NCBI GenBank assembly: GCA_018716005.1
Contig: DVKN01000069.1
Span: 1-9,473, forward strand
Direction of reading: 5' to 3'
Length of the DNA stretch: 9,473 nt
From: Candidatus Scatomorpha stercoravium
GTDB lineage: Bacteria; Bacillota; Clostridia; Oscillospirales; Oscillospiraceae
The position numbers and the translations under genes are program-made. Under the pieces are notes generated by a model. It was not told the DNA's origin. It ran no database searches and was given only the letters and a program-made list of their open reading frames with translations. How positions within the stretch are numbered: the stretch's first letter is position 1; each line of letters starts with the position of its first letter. This document shows positions 1 through 6,423 of this stretch, one piece after another.

Positions 1-26
1 CGTCGGAACAAAAACGCATACATCTC

Positions 27-42
27 GTCCCATATACGGGAC
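27..42 (+). other. Small hairpin in the leader of the first SLH gene
   Basis: GTCCC (27-31) and GGGAC (38-42) can pair around a six-base loop, 11 bases before the AGGAGGT ribosome site at 54-60. It is only five base pairs, so it may be chance or a minor mRNA-stability element. The promoter of the gene is not visible in the first 69 bases and probably lies upstream of the window. Confidence 0.25.
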
Positions 43-69
43 AACAACTAATAAGGAGGTATTTGTAAA

Positions 70-2106
70 ATGAAAAAACTTATAGCGGTACTCCTGTCCC
101 TCTGCCTTATAGCGGCTATGGTGCCCATGGCTGCCCTGGCGGATGAGGCCGCCCCCGAAACCGAGGCGGCGTCCAGCAGCTGGTATAACAGGGACAACTG
201 GTCCTATGACGAGGCCATGAACGCCTGGTACTATAACGGCATCCCCTATGTCGAGCTGACCGACGACGCCCCCGAATGGGTTGTCGAACGCTGGTTCGGC
301 GAGGACGACTACTGGCACGGCGGCTGGCACGATGGCTGGCATGACGGCTGGTGGGGCGAACACAAACCCGTCGCCTATGTCGGCGGCCAGTGGTACTGGG
401 ATTTCGGCGAGGCCCTTAAGGCGGCCGGCACAGACGGCACCGTTACCCTCACCGGCACCGTCTATGAAGACGTCACCCTCGAAGACGTCACCGTGACCGG
501 CTCCTATCGCTGGGGCGGCGCGTTCAGCGGCGACGTCACCACCAAGGGCAATGTGAAGCTCGAAAACCTCACCGTCTACGGCCAGATCAAGGTTGATAGC
601 GGCAAGACCGTCGCCGACAACGTCTCCGTCCGCACCAGCGGCTATGACGTCGTTGTGGAGTCCGGCGCGAGCTTCAAGATGGACAGCTCCTGCGGCATCG
701 ACTACATCTGGGCCTGGAACGGCGCTGATGTCACCGCGCCCGGCCTCCATGAGGTCAAGAAGGACAAAGGCTCTGTCTGGACCGACGACGTCAGCGAGTA
801 CTACGTCGCCTATGCCGGCGGCAATTACTACAACAGCCTTGCGGACGCGCTCGACGCCAACAGCAGCGGCACCATTAAGCTTCTCAAGAGCGATACGATT
901 GGTTCCGGCATCATTCCGACCGGCGTTAAGCTCTACATAAGCTCCGGCGTCACGCTGACCGTCAAGGGCACTCTGAAAATTAACGGCGTCGTCTACAACT
1001 ACGGCAAGGTCTCCGGCGATGTTGACACCACTGTCGGCACGCTCTTCAGCTACGTCGACATCGACACCGTACCCTCCGGCGCGGAGGTCACCGTGTGGCA
1101 CCGCTCCGACCGCTGGCACGGCGACTGGGATTGGCGCTGGGATAAGTGGCACAACTGGGTCGAGGACGACGGCCGCAACGGCGAGTACTGGCTGACCGAC
1201 GGCTGGTACTACTACGAGGTCAGCGAGGACGGCTACGTCAGCGATTCCGGCTGGTTCGAGGTCGACCAGAGCGCCGTGAGCTTCAGCGTGCGCCTTGAGG
1301 ACGACACCGAGTACCGCGTCTGGGTCGAGACTACGTCCGGCGGCAGCCTCGAGGCCGACACCACCTACGCCAAGGAGGGCGAGTGGGTTTACATAACCGT
1401 CGAGCCCAACCTCGGCTATGCGCTCGAGGAGCTGACGGTCACCCGCCCGAACGGCTCCGAGCTCAAGCTCGAGCGCGTGCGTGAGAACTACTACCGCTTC
1501 GAGATGCCGGGCGTCCGCGTGACCGTGGACGGCAGCTTCGTCCGCACGACCCTGCCCTTCACCGACGTCTCCCTGAGCGACTGGTTCTACGAGGCCGTGA
1601 ACTACGTCTACCTCAACGAGCTGATGGACGGCGTGAGCACCACCCGCTTCGCGCCCGACACCGCCACCAACCGCGCGATGGTCGTCGAGATACTCTACCG
1701 CATGGCCGGCAGTCCCTCCGTCAGCGGCACGAGCGCCTTCACCGACGTCTCCGCCGCCGCGTGGTACGCCGACGCCGTGAAGTGGGCGACCGATAACGGC
1801 GTCGTCGAGGGCCGCAGCGCGACCGTCTTCGACCCGAACGCCGCCGTCTCCCGTCAGGAGCTGGCCGCGATGCTCTACCGCTACGCGCAGTATAAGGGCT
1901 ACGACGTCAGCATCGGCGAGAACACCAACATCCTCAGCTACACCGACGTCGCCGGCGTCGCTGAGTACGCCATGAGCGCCATGCAGTGGGCCTGCGGCTC
2001 CGGCGTCGTGAACGGCACGGCCGCGGGCGTCCTGAGCCCGAACGGCAGCGCCACCCGCGCCCAGCTCGCGACCATGCTCATGCGCTTCATCGAGTACTAC
2101 GACTGA
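70..2106 (+). CDS. Exported SLH-domain cell-surface protein with Trp/His-rich patches
   Basis: This 678-residue protein is probably exported and held non-covalently on secondary cell-wall polymer by its SLH motifs. Its function beyond that is unknown. Residues 1-25 form a signal peptide (Lys-Lys, hydrophobic core, ALA-type cleavage site). Residues 75-100 are Trp/His/Gly/Asp-rich, including WHGGWHDGWHDGWW. Residues ~101-240 and ~246-318 are beta-strand repeats, each opening with VAYxGG followed by aromatics, as in parallel beta-helix surface proteins. Residues ~330-412 resemble a PEGA-like beta domain into which a second Trp-rich patch (343-363) is inserted. Residues ~416-492 match the divergent InlB B-repeat pattern (GGSL, GYALEELTV, FEMPGVRVTV). 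SLH motifs begin near residues 496, 555 and 622, each with an FTDV-like opening. The start is fixed by AGGAGGT at 54-60, nine bases before the ATG. No catalytic motif is seen. A paralogue follows after a terminator. Confidence 0.9.
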   Translation: MKKLIAVLLSLCLIAAMVPMAALADEAAPETEAASSSWYNRDNWSYDEAMNAWYYNGIPYVELTDDAPEWVVERWFGEDDYWHGGWHDGWHDGWWGEHKPVAYVGGQWYWDFGEALKAAGTDGTVTLTGTVYEDVTLEDVTVTGSYRWGGAFSGDVTTKGNVKLENLTVYGQIKVDSGKTVADNVSVRTSGYDVVVESGASFKMDSSCGIDYIWAWNGADVTAPGLHEVKKDKGSVWTDDVSEYYVAYAGGNYYNSLADALDANSSGTIKLLKSDTIGSGIIPTGVKLYISSGVTLTVKGTLKINGVVYNYGKVSGDVDTTVGTLFSYVDIDTVPSGAEVTVWHRSDRWHGDWDWRWDKWHNWVEDDGRNGEYWLTDGWYYYEVSEDGYVSDSGWFEVDQSAVSFSVRLEDDTEYRVWVETTSGGSLEADTTYAKEGEWVYITVEPNLGYALEELTVTRPNGSELKLERVRENYYRFEMPGVRVTVDGSFVRTTLPFTDVSLSDWFYEAVNYVYLNELMDGVSTTRFAPDTATNRAMVVEILYRMAGSPSVSGTSAFTDVSAAAWYADAVKWATDNGVVEGRSATVFDPNAAVSRQELAAMLYRYAQYKGYDVSIGENTNILSYTDVAGVAEYAMSAMQWACGSGVVNGTAAGVLSPNGSATRAQLATMLMRFIEYYD

Positions 2107-2124
2107 TACCCCGGACTTAACCGG

Positions 2125-2155
2125 AGAGGAGCCGCCCCGCGCGGCTCCTCTTTTT
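2125..2155 (+). terminator. Rho-independent terminator after the first SLH gene
   Basis: A perfect ten-base-pair GC-rich stem (GAGGAGCCGC at 2126-2135 with GCGGCTCCTC at 2141-2150) closes a CCCGC loop and runs straight into TTTTT (2151-2155). A2125 can also pair with the first T. It separates the two SLH genes, so the second gene probably has its own promoter in the ~70 bases before its ribosome site, although I could not identify convincing -35/-10 boxes there. Confidence 0.93.
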
Positions 2156-2228
2156 ATACATAGGATATGGGAACAATGGGCGCGATTTAATCGTCTGAAA
2201 CATAAATAGCTGCGGGGAGGTATCGCAC

Positions 2229-3926
2229 ATGAAGAAAGTCACGAGCGCTCTGCTCGCGCTGACGCTGCTGCTCTCGCTCGCCGCCGGTGCGCTGGCGGAC
2301 GGGGACGCTGAGCCCGCCGCCGGCATGGACACGCTCGCCGCCGCCGTCGAGGCCGCGGAGCCGGGGGACATCGTCGAGCTCGCCGGGGGCGTATACGAGC
2401 CGGAGGGCGGCGTTTTCACGCTCACGAAGCCCGTGAGCCTCGCGGCGGCCGCCGGCGCGCAGGTCGAGTTCCGCGGGGCCGTCGTATACGACCTCGCCGG
2501 CACGGGCGCCGCGGGCGAGGTGACGCTCTCGGGCATAAGATTCACGGCCGTCGAAGGGCAGGAGTGCGCCGCCGCGCTCGTATCGGGCCGGGGCCGCGTC
2601 CTCAACATAAGCGGCTGCACCTTCACCGGCTGGCGCTATGGCGCGGCCGTGTACCCCGACTGCCGCAGCTGCAAGATTAGGGTATCGGGCTCCGTGTTCG
2701 ACACGCTCTGCGCCCTCTCCTTCGCCGGCGTGAACGGCAACGGCGTCCTCTCGGCTGATTCGCTCGAGCCGGCCGTCTACGCCCTGTGCAAATACGACGG
2801 CGAACAGCGGGCCTTCTTCCACCGCTTCGACGCCTCGGCGGCCTATGAGGACGCGGATTTCGCGCCCGGGGGCGATTTCGAGGCCGAATACCCCTTCGCG
2901 GCCCTGCTGCGCTCGGCGCAGGGCTATGAGTTCTGCTCCAGCCTCGCCGAGGCCGTGAACAAGGCCGTCAGCGGCGACAGCGTCTGGGGCCTGCGCGGCG
3001 GGGACAACGACGCCGTCGCGGCGATACGCCCGGGCGTCACGGTCTATATACGCGAGGGCGCGAGCTTCGGTGAGACGATAGAGAACTACGGCATTCTCTA
3101 TAATTCCGGCAAGGTCAACGCCGTCACCGTCGTGAACAGCGCCCGCAGCCTCGTGCGCGTCACCGGCGCGCCCCACGGGCTGGATATCAGGGTCACGGAC
3201 ACCGCCGGGCGCGAATATGTGAGCGAGGGCTCCCGCGGCGAATATATGCTCGCGCCGGGGAGCTACACCTTCACCTTCTCCGGCGAGGGCTGGTACACCG
3301 CCGCGAAGAACGTAACCGTGACCGCCGACGCCGCGCAGAGCGTGGAGGCCGACGTCCGCGCGAGGCTGAGCTTCTCCGACGTCGAGGCCGGGGCCTGGTT
3401 CTACGACGACGTCTACGCCGTCTACACCTCGGGGCTCATGGACGGCGTCAGCGAGACGGCCTTCGACCCCTACGGCGGCGTCACGCGCGCCATGGCGGTC
3501 ACGATAATCTACCGCCTCGCCGGCGAGCCCGAGCTGCCGGACGCAAACTGGGGCTATCCCTACGCCGACGTGGACGCCGGGAGCTGGTACGCCCGCGCCG
3601 TGTACTGGGCGCGCATGAACGGCATCGTGAACGGCACCGGCGACAACACCTTCTCGCCCGACGCGGCCGTCACGCGCGAGCAGCTCGCCTCGATGCTCTA
3701 CCGCTACGCCTCCCTCGCCGGGGCGGACACCGGGCACGAGGGCTCCTATGAGGGCTTCTCCGACGGCGCGGAGATAAGCGAGTGGGCCCGCGAAGCCGCC
3801 GGCTGGGCGGGGGACAAGGGCCTGATTACCGGCCGCGAGGGCGGCGCATTCGCCCCCGCCGCGAGCTGCCTGCGCTGCGAGCTCGCCGCCATCCTCGTGA
3901 GGGCCGGGGACGTATTTGAGAAATAA
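2229..3926 (+). CDS. Exported SLH-domain protein with predicted beta-helix, Cys-rich
   Basis: This 565-residue surface protein is a probable paralogue of the preceding gene. The start is set by GGGGAGG at 2215-2221, seven bases before the ATG, and by a signal peptide at residues 1-24 (MKK, Leu-rich core, AGALA cleavage site). Residues ~33-175 read as a pectin-lyase-like right-handed beta-helix of the DUF1565 kind (TLAAAVEAAEPGDIVELAGG opening, then a VTLSGIRF rung and an ISGCTFTG rung), but no polysaccharide-lyase catalytic set is visible. Residues 238-300 match residues 256-318 of the neighbour (SLAEAV..., YNSGKV). Residues ~305-378 look like a PEGA or carboxypeptidase-regulatory-like beta domain. 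SLH motifs begin near residues 380, 443 and 508; the third is degenerate, with CLRCEL in place of the usual TRAE-type segment. There are nine cysteines, uncommon in exported proteins of anaerobic Firmicutes. A structural, adhesive or substrate-binding role is inference. Confidence 0.9.
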   Translation: MKKVTSALLALTLLLSLAAGALADGDAEPAAGMDTLAAAVEAAEPGDIVELAGGVYEPEGGVFTLTKPVSLAAAAGAQVEFRGAVVYDLAGTGAAGEVTLSGIRFTAVEGQECAAALVSGRGRVLNISGCTFTGWRYGAAVYPDCRSCKIRVSGSVFDTLCALSFAGVNGNGVLSADSLEPAVYALCKYDGEQRAFFHRFDASAAYEDADFAPGGDFEAEYPFAALLRSAQGYEFCSSLAEAVNKAVSGDSVWGLRGGDNDAVAAIRPGVTVYIREGASFGETIENYGILYNSGKVNAVTVVNSARSLVRVTGAPHGLDIRVTDTAGREYVSEGSRGEYMLAPGSYTFTFSGEGWYTAAKNVTVTADAAQSVEADVRARLSFSDVEAGAWFYDDVYAVYTSGLMDGVSETAFDPYGGVTRAMAVTIIYRLAGEPELPDANWGYPYADVDAGSWYARAVYWARMNGIVNGTGDNTFSPDAAVTREQLASMLYRYASLAGADTGHEGSYEGFSDGAEISEWAREAAGWAGDKGLITGREGGAFAPAASCLRCELAAILVRAGDVFEK

Positions 3927-3940
3927 GCCCTTATAGAGCC

Positions 3941-3975
3941 AAAACGCCCGGCTCCCGAGGGAGCCGGGCGTTTTT
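3941..3975 (+). terminator. Rho-independent terminator after the second SLH gene
   Basis: An 11-base-pair stem, CGCCCGGCTCC (3945-3955) with GGAGCCGGGCG (3960-3970), closes a CGAG tetraloop. AAAA (3941-3944) before it and TTTTT (3971-3975) after it make the hairpin symmetrical, so it could also stop transcription from the other strand. Confidence 0.93.
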
Positions 3976-3996
3976 CGCGGCGCGGGGCGGGGACCC

Positions 3997-4025
3997 TTGA
4001 AGAGCCCTGCATTGCGTGATATAAT
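3997..4025 (+). promoter_or_regulatory. Housekeeping extended -10 promoter for the small DUF4177-like gene
   Basis: TTGAAG (3997-4002) and a perfect TATAAT (4020-4025) are separated by exactly 17 bases, and TGA directly before the -10 box supplies the extended -10 TGN motif. Transcription would start near G4032. A five-base-pair hairpin (GCTCC 4033-4037, GGAGC 4041-4045, loop GAC) would then sit at the very 5' end of the mRNA. Confidence 0.85.
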
Positions 4026-4080
4026 TTCAGCGGCTCCGACGGAGCGGCAAATTTAAAACCGGCAGCGGAGGCGAAGAAAA

Positions 4081-4242
4081 ATGTATAAAGCAGTTGTGAT
4101 TGAATACTCACCGAAAGCGGACAATATGGCGGAAAAAATAGAAGAAAAAGCGAATGAAATGCTGCAGGAGGGATATGAGCTGGCGACAATGTCGGTTACT
4201 CCCGCCGCAAAAGCGATCCTTGTTTTCAAGAAAGCGGACTAA
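4081..4242 (+). CDS. Small DUF4177-like protein, 53 residues
   Basis: An ATG at 4081 opens a 53-codon frame ending in TAA at 4240-4242. It is preceded by GGAGG (4067-4071) at nine bases spacing and by a near-consensus promoter, so it is very likely a real gene despite its size. The product begins MYKAVVIEY, has a Glu/Lys-rich helix (residues 12-30), then GYELATMSV and ends in ILVFKKAD. This strand-helix-strand-strand layout, with a first-strand YK-VV, a central EGYEL and a last hydrophobic strand followed by Lys, resembles the DUF4177 family of small cytoplasmic proteins of unknown function. It has no signal peptide, membrane segment or cysteine. The coding sequence is clearly more A-rich than its GC-rich neighbours. 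It appears to be a single-gene unit: a terminator precedes its promoter, and holB has its own promoter. Family assignment is from memory of the pattern. Confidence 0.75.
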   Translation: MYKAVVIEYSPKADNMAEKIEEKANEMLQEGYELATMSVTPAAKAILVFKKAD

Positions 4243-4252
4243 AACTGGAAAA

Positions 4253-4287
4253 GGGGACGCGGCCGCCCGCCGGCGCGCCGTGTCCCC
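4253..4287 (+). terminator. Possible terminator-like hairpin after the small gene
   Basis: GGGGACGCGG (4253-4262) pairs with CCGTGTCCCC (4278-4287), with one G-T wobble, around a GC-rich loop that contains the palindrome CGGCGCGCCG. There is no T-run after it, only CGTTATTCGTTAT, so it is either a weak terminator for the small gene or an mRNA 3'-end stabiliser. Confidence 0.45.
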
Positions 4288-4324
4288 GCTCGTTATTCGT
4301 TATCTCCCGTGATAAAGTCTGTGG

Positions 4325-4353
4325 TTGAAAGCGGAGCCGGGGCGTGTTATAAT
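4325..4353 (+). promoter_or_regulatory. Extended -10 promoter for holB-ricT, predicting a leaderless mRNA
   Basis: TTGAAA (4325-4330) and TATAAT (4348-4353) are 17 bases apart, with a TGT extended -10 motif directly before the -10 box. The usual seven-base gap to the start site places +1 on A4361, the first base of the holB ATG. The box layout and the GCGTGNTATAAT core match the promoter at 3997-4025. The TTG at 4325 that could be read as a start codon is the first half of the -35 box. Confidence 0.8.
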
Positions 4354-4360
4354 AACTTTT

Positions 4361-5158
4361 ATGGAAAAGCTCGTAATACCGGGCGGGACACGGCTCGCCC
4401 ACGCTTACATCGTCGCTTCGCCGAACGAGGCGGAGCGCATGGAATACGCCGCGAGGCTGGCGGCGGCCATGCTCTGCGAGCGGGAGGACGGCGCGCGCCC
4501 CTGCGGCGTCTGCCGCGCCTGCCGCAAGACCCTCGCGGGCATACACCCGGACGTCGTCCGCGTGACGGCGGAGCTCGATTCACAGGGCCGCCGCAAGCGC
4601 GAGATAGGCGTCGACGTCATACGCTCCGTCGCGGAGAACGCGCCCGTCATGCCCAACGAGGGCCGCGCGAAGGCGTATATCGTGGAGGACGCGGACACCA
4701 TGAACCCCCAGGCGCAGAACGCCTTCCTGAAGCTGCTCGAGGAGCCGCCGGAGCGGGTGTCCTTTATCCTCGCGGCCGCGAACCCGGCTCTGCTGCTCGC
4801 CACCGTCCGCTCCCGCTGCGAGACGCTCCGCGTGAACGCGGACGCCGCCGAGGGCGAGGAGGCCGCGGCCGACGCCTCGGCGCTGCTGGACGTCATCGCG
4901 AAGGGCTCGCCGACGGCGCTGCTCGAGTGGTGCACGGCGAACGAGGGCATGGACTCCCGCCGCTGCGAGGCGATGCTGCGCTCGGCGCGCGAGGCGCTGG
5001 CCGACGTGCTGCGCGAGCGGGGCGGGATTAAGCTCGAGCGGGGCCGCTGCGCGTATCTGGACGCGCTCTTTTCCCGCTGCTGCGATTATCTGCGCCGCAA
5101 CGTGAGCGTCAGGAGCGTAATGGGGCTCATAGCCGTAGACGGCATAGAAATGAGGTAA
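4361..5158 (+). CDS. holB: DNA polymerase III, delta prime subunit (clamp-loader)
   Basis: The delta prime subunit is a non-ATPase AAA+ member of the clamp loader that places the beta sliding clamp on DNA. The 265-residue product from ATG 4361 opens with TRLAHAYIVAS, where ATPase relatives carry the Walker A loop; a GxxGxGK motif is absent, as expected for delta prime. The zinc module is intact: C39-x8-C48-x2-C51-x2-C54. Also seen are YIVEDADTM (106-114), NAFLKLLEEPP (120-130) and the SRC motif (151-153) carrying the arginine finger. It is shorter than the ~330 residues usual in well-studied bacteria, mostly in the C-terminal domain. A TTG at 4325 would add 12 residues, but that TTG is the -35 box, and neither start has a Shine-Dalgarno sequence. 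ricT follows after 4 bases. The commonly adjacent tmk and yaaQ genes are not upstream here. Confidence 0.9.
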   Translation: MEKLVIPGGTRLAHAYIVASPNEAERMEYAARLAAAMLCEREDGARPCGVCRACRKTLAGIHPDVVRVTAELDSQGRRKREIGVDVIRSVAENAPVMPNEGRAKAYIVEDADTMNPQAQNAFLKLLEEPPERVSFILAAANPALLLATVRSRCETLRVNADAAEGEEAAADASALLDVIAKGSPTALLEWCTANEGMDSRRCEAMLRSAREALADVLRERGGIKLERGRCAYLDALFSRCCDYLRRNVSVRSVMGLIAVDGIEMR

Positions 5159-5165
5159 CGAATTG
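5152..5165 (+). promoter_or_regulatory. Ribosome site that fixes the TTG start of ricT
   Basis: GAGGT (5152-5156) lies inside the last codons and stop of holB and is six bases from the TTG at 5163. No ATG with a ribosome site exists nearby in this frame (the next alternative is GTG 5181, which has none). The placement suggests translational coupling of ricT to holB. Confidence 0.65.
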
Positions 5166-6377
5166 ACAGAAGAGAGCAATGTGACCGAGGTCATAAGCGT
5201 AAAATTCAAGGGCCGCGGCAAGGCGTATTATTTTGACGCCAACGGCATAACCGCCGTGCCCGGCGACGACGTGATAGTTGAGACGAGCAAGGGCCTCGAA
5301 TACGCCCGCTGCGTCGCGGGGAACCACTATGTCTCGAACGAGAAGGTCGTCCCGCCCATCCGCCCCGTCGTGCGCATCGCGACCGAGAACGACCGCCGCG
5401 TTCAGGCCATAAACGCCAAGCGCGAGCGCGAGGCGCTGGGCATCTGCCGCGAGAAGGTGGCCCAGCACGGGCTCGACATGAAGCTCGTGGACGTGGAGTG
5501 CAGCTTCGAGGGCAACAAGATAACCTTCTACTTTACGAGCGACGGCCGCGTCGACTTCCGCGAGCTCGTGAAGGACCTGGCCGGCGTCTTCCGCAGCCGC
5601 ATAGAGCTCAGGCAGATAGGCGTGCGCGACGAGGCGAAGATGCTCGGCGGCCTGGGAATGTGCGGCCGGCCCTTCTGCTGCAGCCAGTTCCTGACGGATT
5701 TCCAGCCCGTCAGCACGAAGATGGCGAAGACGCAGTCCCTTTCGCTGAACCCGCAGAAGATTTCCGGCGTGTGCGGCAGGCTCATGTGCTGCCTGCGCTA
5801 TGAGGAGGAAGCCTACGAGAGTCTCGTGAAGGCCGTGCCCAAGATGGGCGCCTTCGTCGAGACGCCGGCGGGCTTCGGCTCCGTCGTGCAGGTGAACCTC
5901 CTGCGCGGCACCGTCAAGGTGAAGCTCGACGGCGAGGGCGAGGCGGTCATAAAGAGCTATACGGGCGACGAGGTCGCCGCCGTGCCCGGCGGCAGGCCGC
6001 GCAACGGCGAGGAGCCGCCCCACGTGCTCAAGCCGCGACCGGCGCCCGAGCGCGCCGAGGGCGAGGAGGCGGCGGCCGGGGACGAGCCCTTCGACGGCTT
6101 TGCCGCGGAGCCGCGCCGCGAGGAGCAGCCCTCCGCCCGCCAGGCGAGCGTCCGCCGCAAGAGCGGCCAGCCCCGCCGGAACGGGAACAAGCCCCGCGAG
6201 CAGGGCCAGAGGCCCCCGCGCGAGAACGCCCAGCCGAGGCAGCAGGGCGCGCCGCGCGCCAGGGACGGCGAAAAGCCGCAGCGCCAGCAGCCGAACGGCG
6301 ACAAGCCGCGCCGCACCCATCGCGGCCGCCGCGGAGGCAGGGGCCGCGCCCCCGGAGCGCCCTCCTCCGGTGAATAA
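5163..6377 (+). CDS. ricT: PSP1-family RicT (YaaT-like) protein with long basic tail
   Basis: In Bacillus subtilis RicT (YaaT) acts with RicA and RicF in an iron-sulphur-containing complex that assists RNase Y in mRNA processing and affects sporulation and competence. This 404-residue protein has the PSP1 core in its first ~270 residues. The hallmark cysteine clusters are intact: MCGRPFCC (166-173) and VCGRLMCC (203-210), joined by the conserved MAKTQSLSLNP stretch. These are the likely cluster ligands. From about residue 276 it departs from the ~275-residue Bacillus form. A tail of ~125 residues, rich in Arg, Pro, Gln and Gly, ends in a GRRGGRGR stretch; it looks disordered and RNA-binding, which is inference. 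The gene starts with TTG four bases after holB, probably as one operon. The partner genes ricA and ricF are not in the window. Confidence 0.9.
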   Translation: MTEESNVTEVISVKFKGRGKAYYFDANGITAVPGDDVIVETSKGLEYARCVAGNHYVSNEKVVPPIRPVVRIATENDRRVQAINAKREREALGICREKVAQHGLDMKLVDVECSFEGNKITFYFTSDGRVDFRELVKDLAGVFRSRIELRQIGVRDEAKMLGGLGMCGRPFCCSQFLTDFQPVSTKMAKTQSLSLNPQKISGVCGRLMCCLRYEEEAYESLVKAVPKMGAFVETPAGFGSVVQVNLLRGTVKVKLDGEGEAVIKSYTGDEVAAVPGGRPRNGEEPPHVLKPRPAPERAEGEEAAAGDEPFDGFAAEPRREEQPSARQASVRRKSGQPRRNGNKPREQGQRPPRENAQPRQQGAPRARDGEKPQRQQPNGDKPRRTHRGRRGGRGRAPGAPSSGE

Positions 6378-6392
6378 TACGGATAATATGAG

Positions 6393-6418
6393 AGCCGCCC
6401 GGCCATGGCCGGGCGGCT
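6393..6418. terminator. Convergent terminator between ricT and the SGNH gene
   Basis: A perfect 26-base palindrome forms a stem of 11-12 base pairs (AGCCGCCCGGCC, 6393-6404, with its complement at 6407-6418). It lies in the 46-base gap between two genes that run toward each other. The T-tract is weak on both sides (TCGCTTT on plus; TCATATTAT on minus), so it probably serves both genes as a strong hairpin with an imperfect U-tail. Confidence 0.75.
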
Positions 6419-6423
6419 TCGCT

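Noticed and set aside
2187..3737. Long open frame on the minus strand opposite the second SLH gene (516 codons)
   Set aside because: It is a GC-rich reading-frame shadow: low-complexity Gly/Val/Ala/Arg composition, no domain pattern, no ribosome site, and it runs through the terminator between the SLH genes.
2229..3926. A pectate lyase function for the second SLH protein
   Set aside because: The beta-helix-like rungs are recognisable, but no catalytic Asp/Arg/Lys set can be seen; it is better described as a structural beta-helix surface protein.
70..3926. CRISPR-like or phage-related repeat structure in the SLH region
   Set aside because: The repeated DNA is short coding repetition within SLH and Trp/His motifs; no regularly spaced repeat-spacer units and no phage genes are present.
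4325..4360. TTG at 4325 as the start of holB
   Set aside because: The TTG begins a TTGAAA -35 box with TATAAT 17 bases later, no ribosome site precedes it, and the delta prime family normally starts near the ATG at 4361.
5127..6320. Long minus-strand open frame opposite ricT (397 codons)
   Set aside because: The composition is Leu/Ala/Arg-rich without motifs and it overlaps the well-supported ricT; the opposite strand simply lacks stops in GC-rich DNA.
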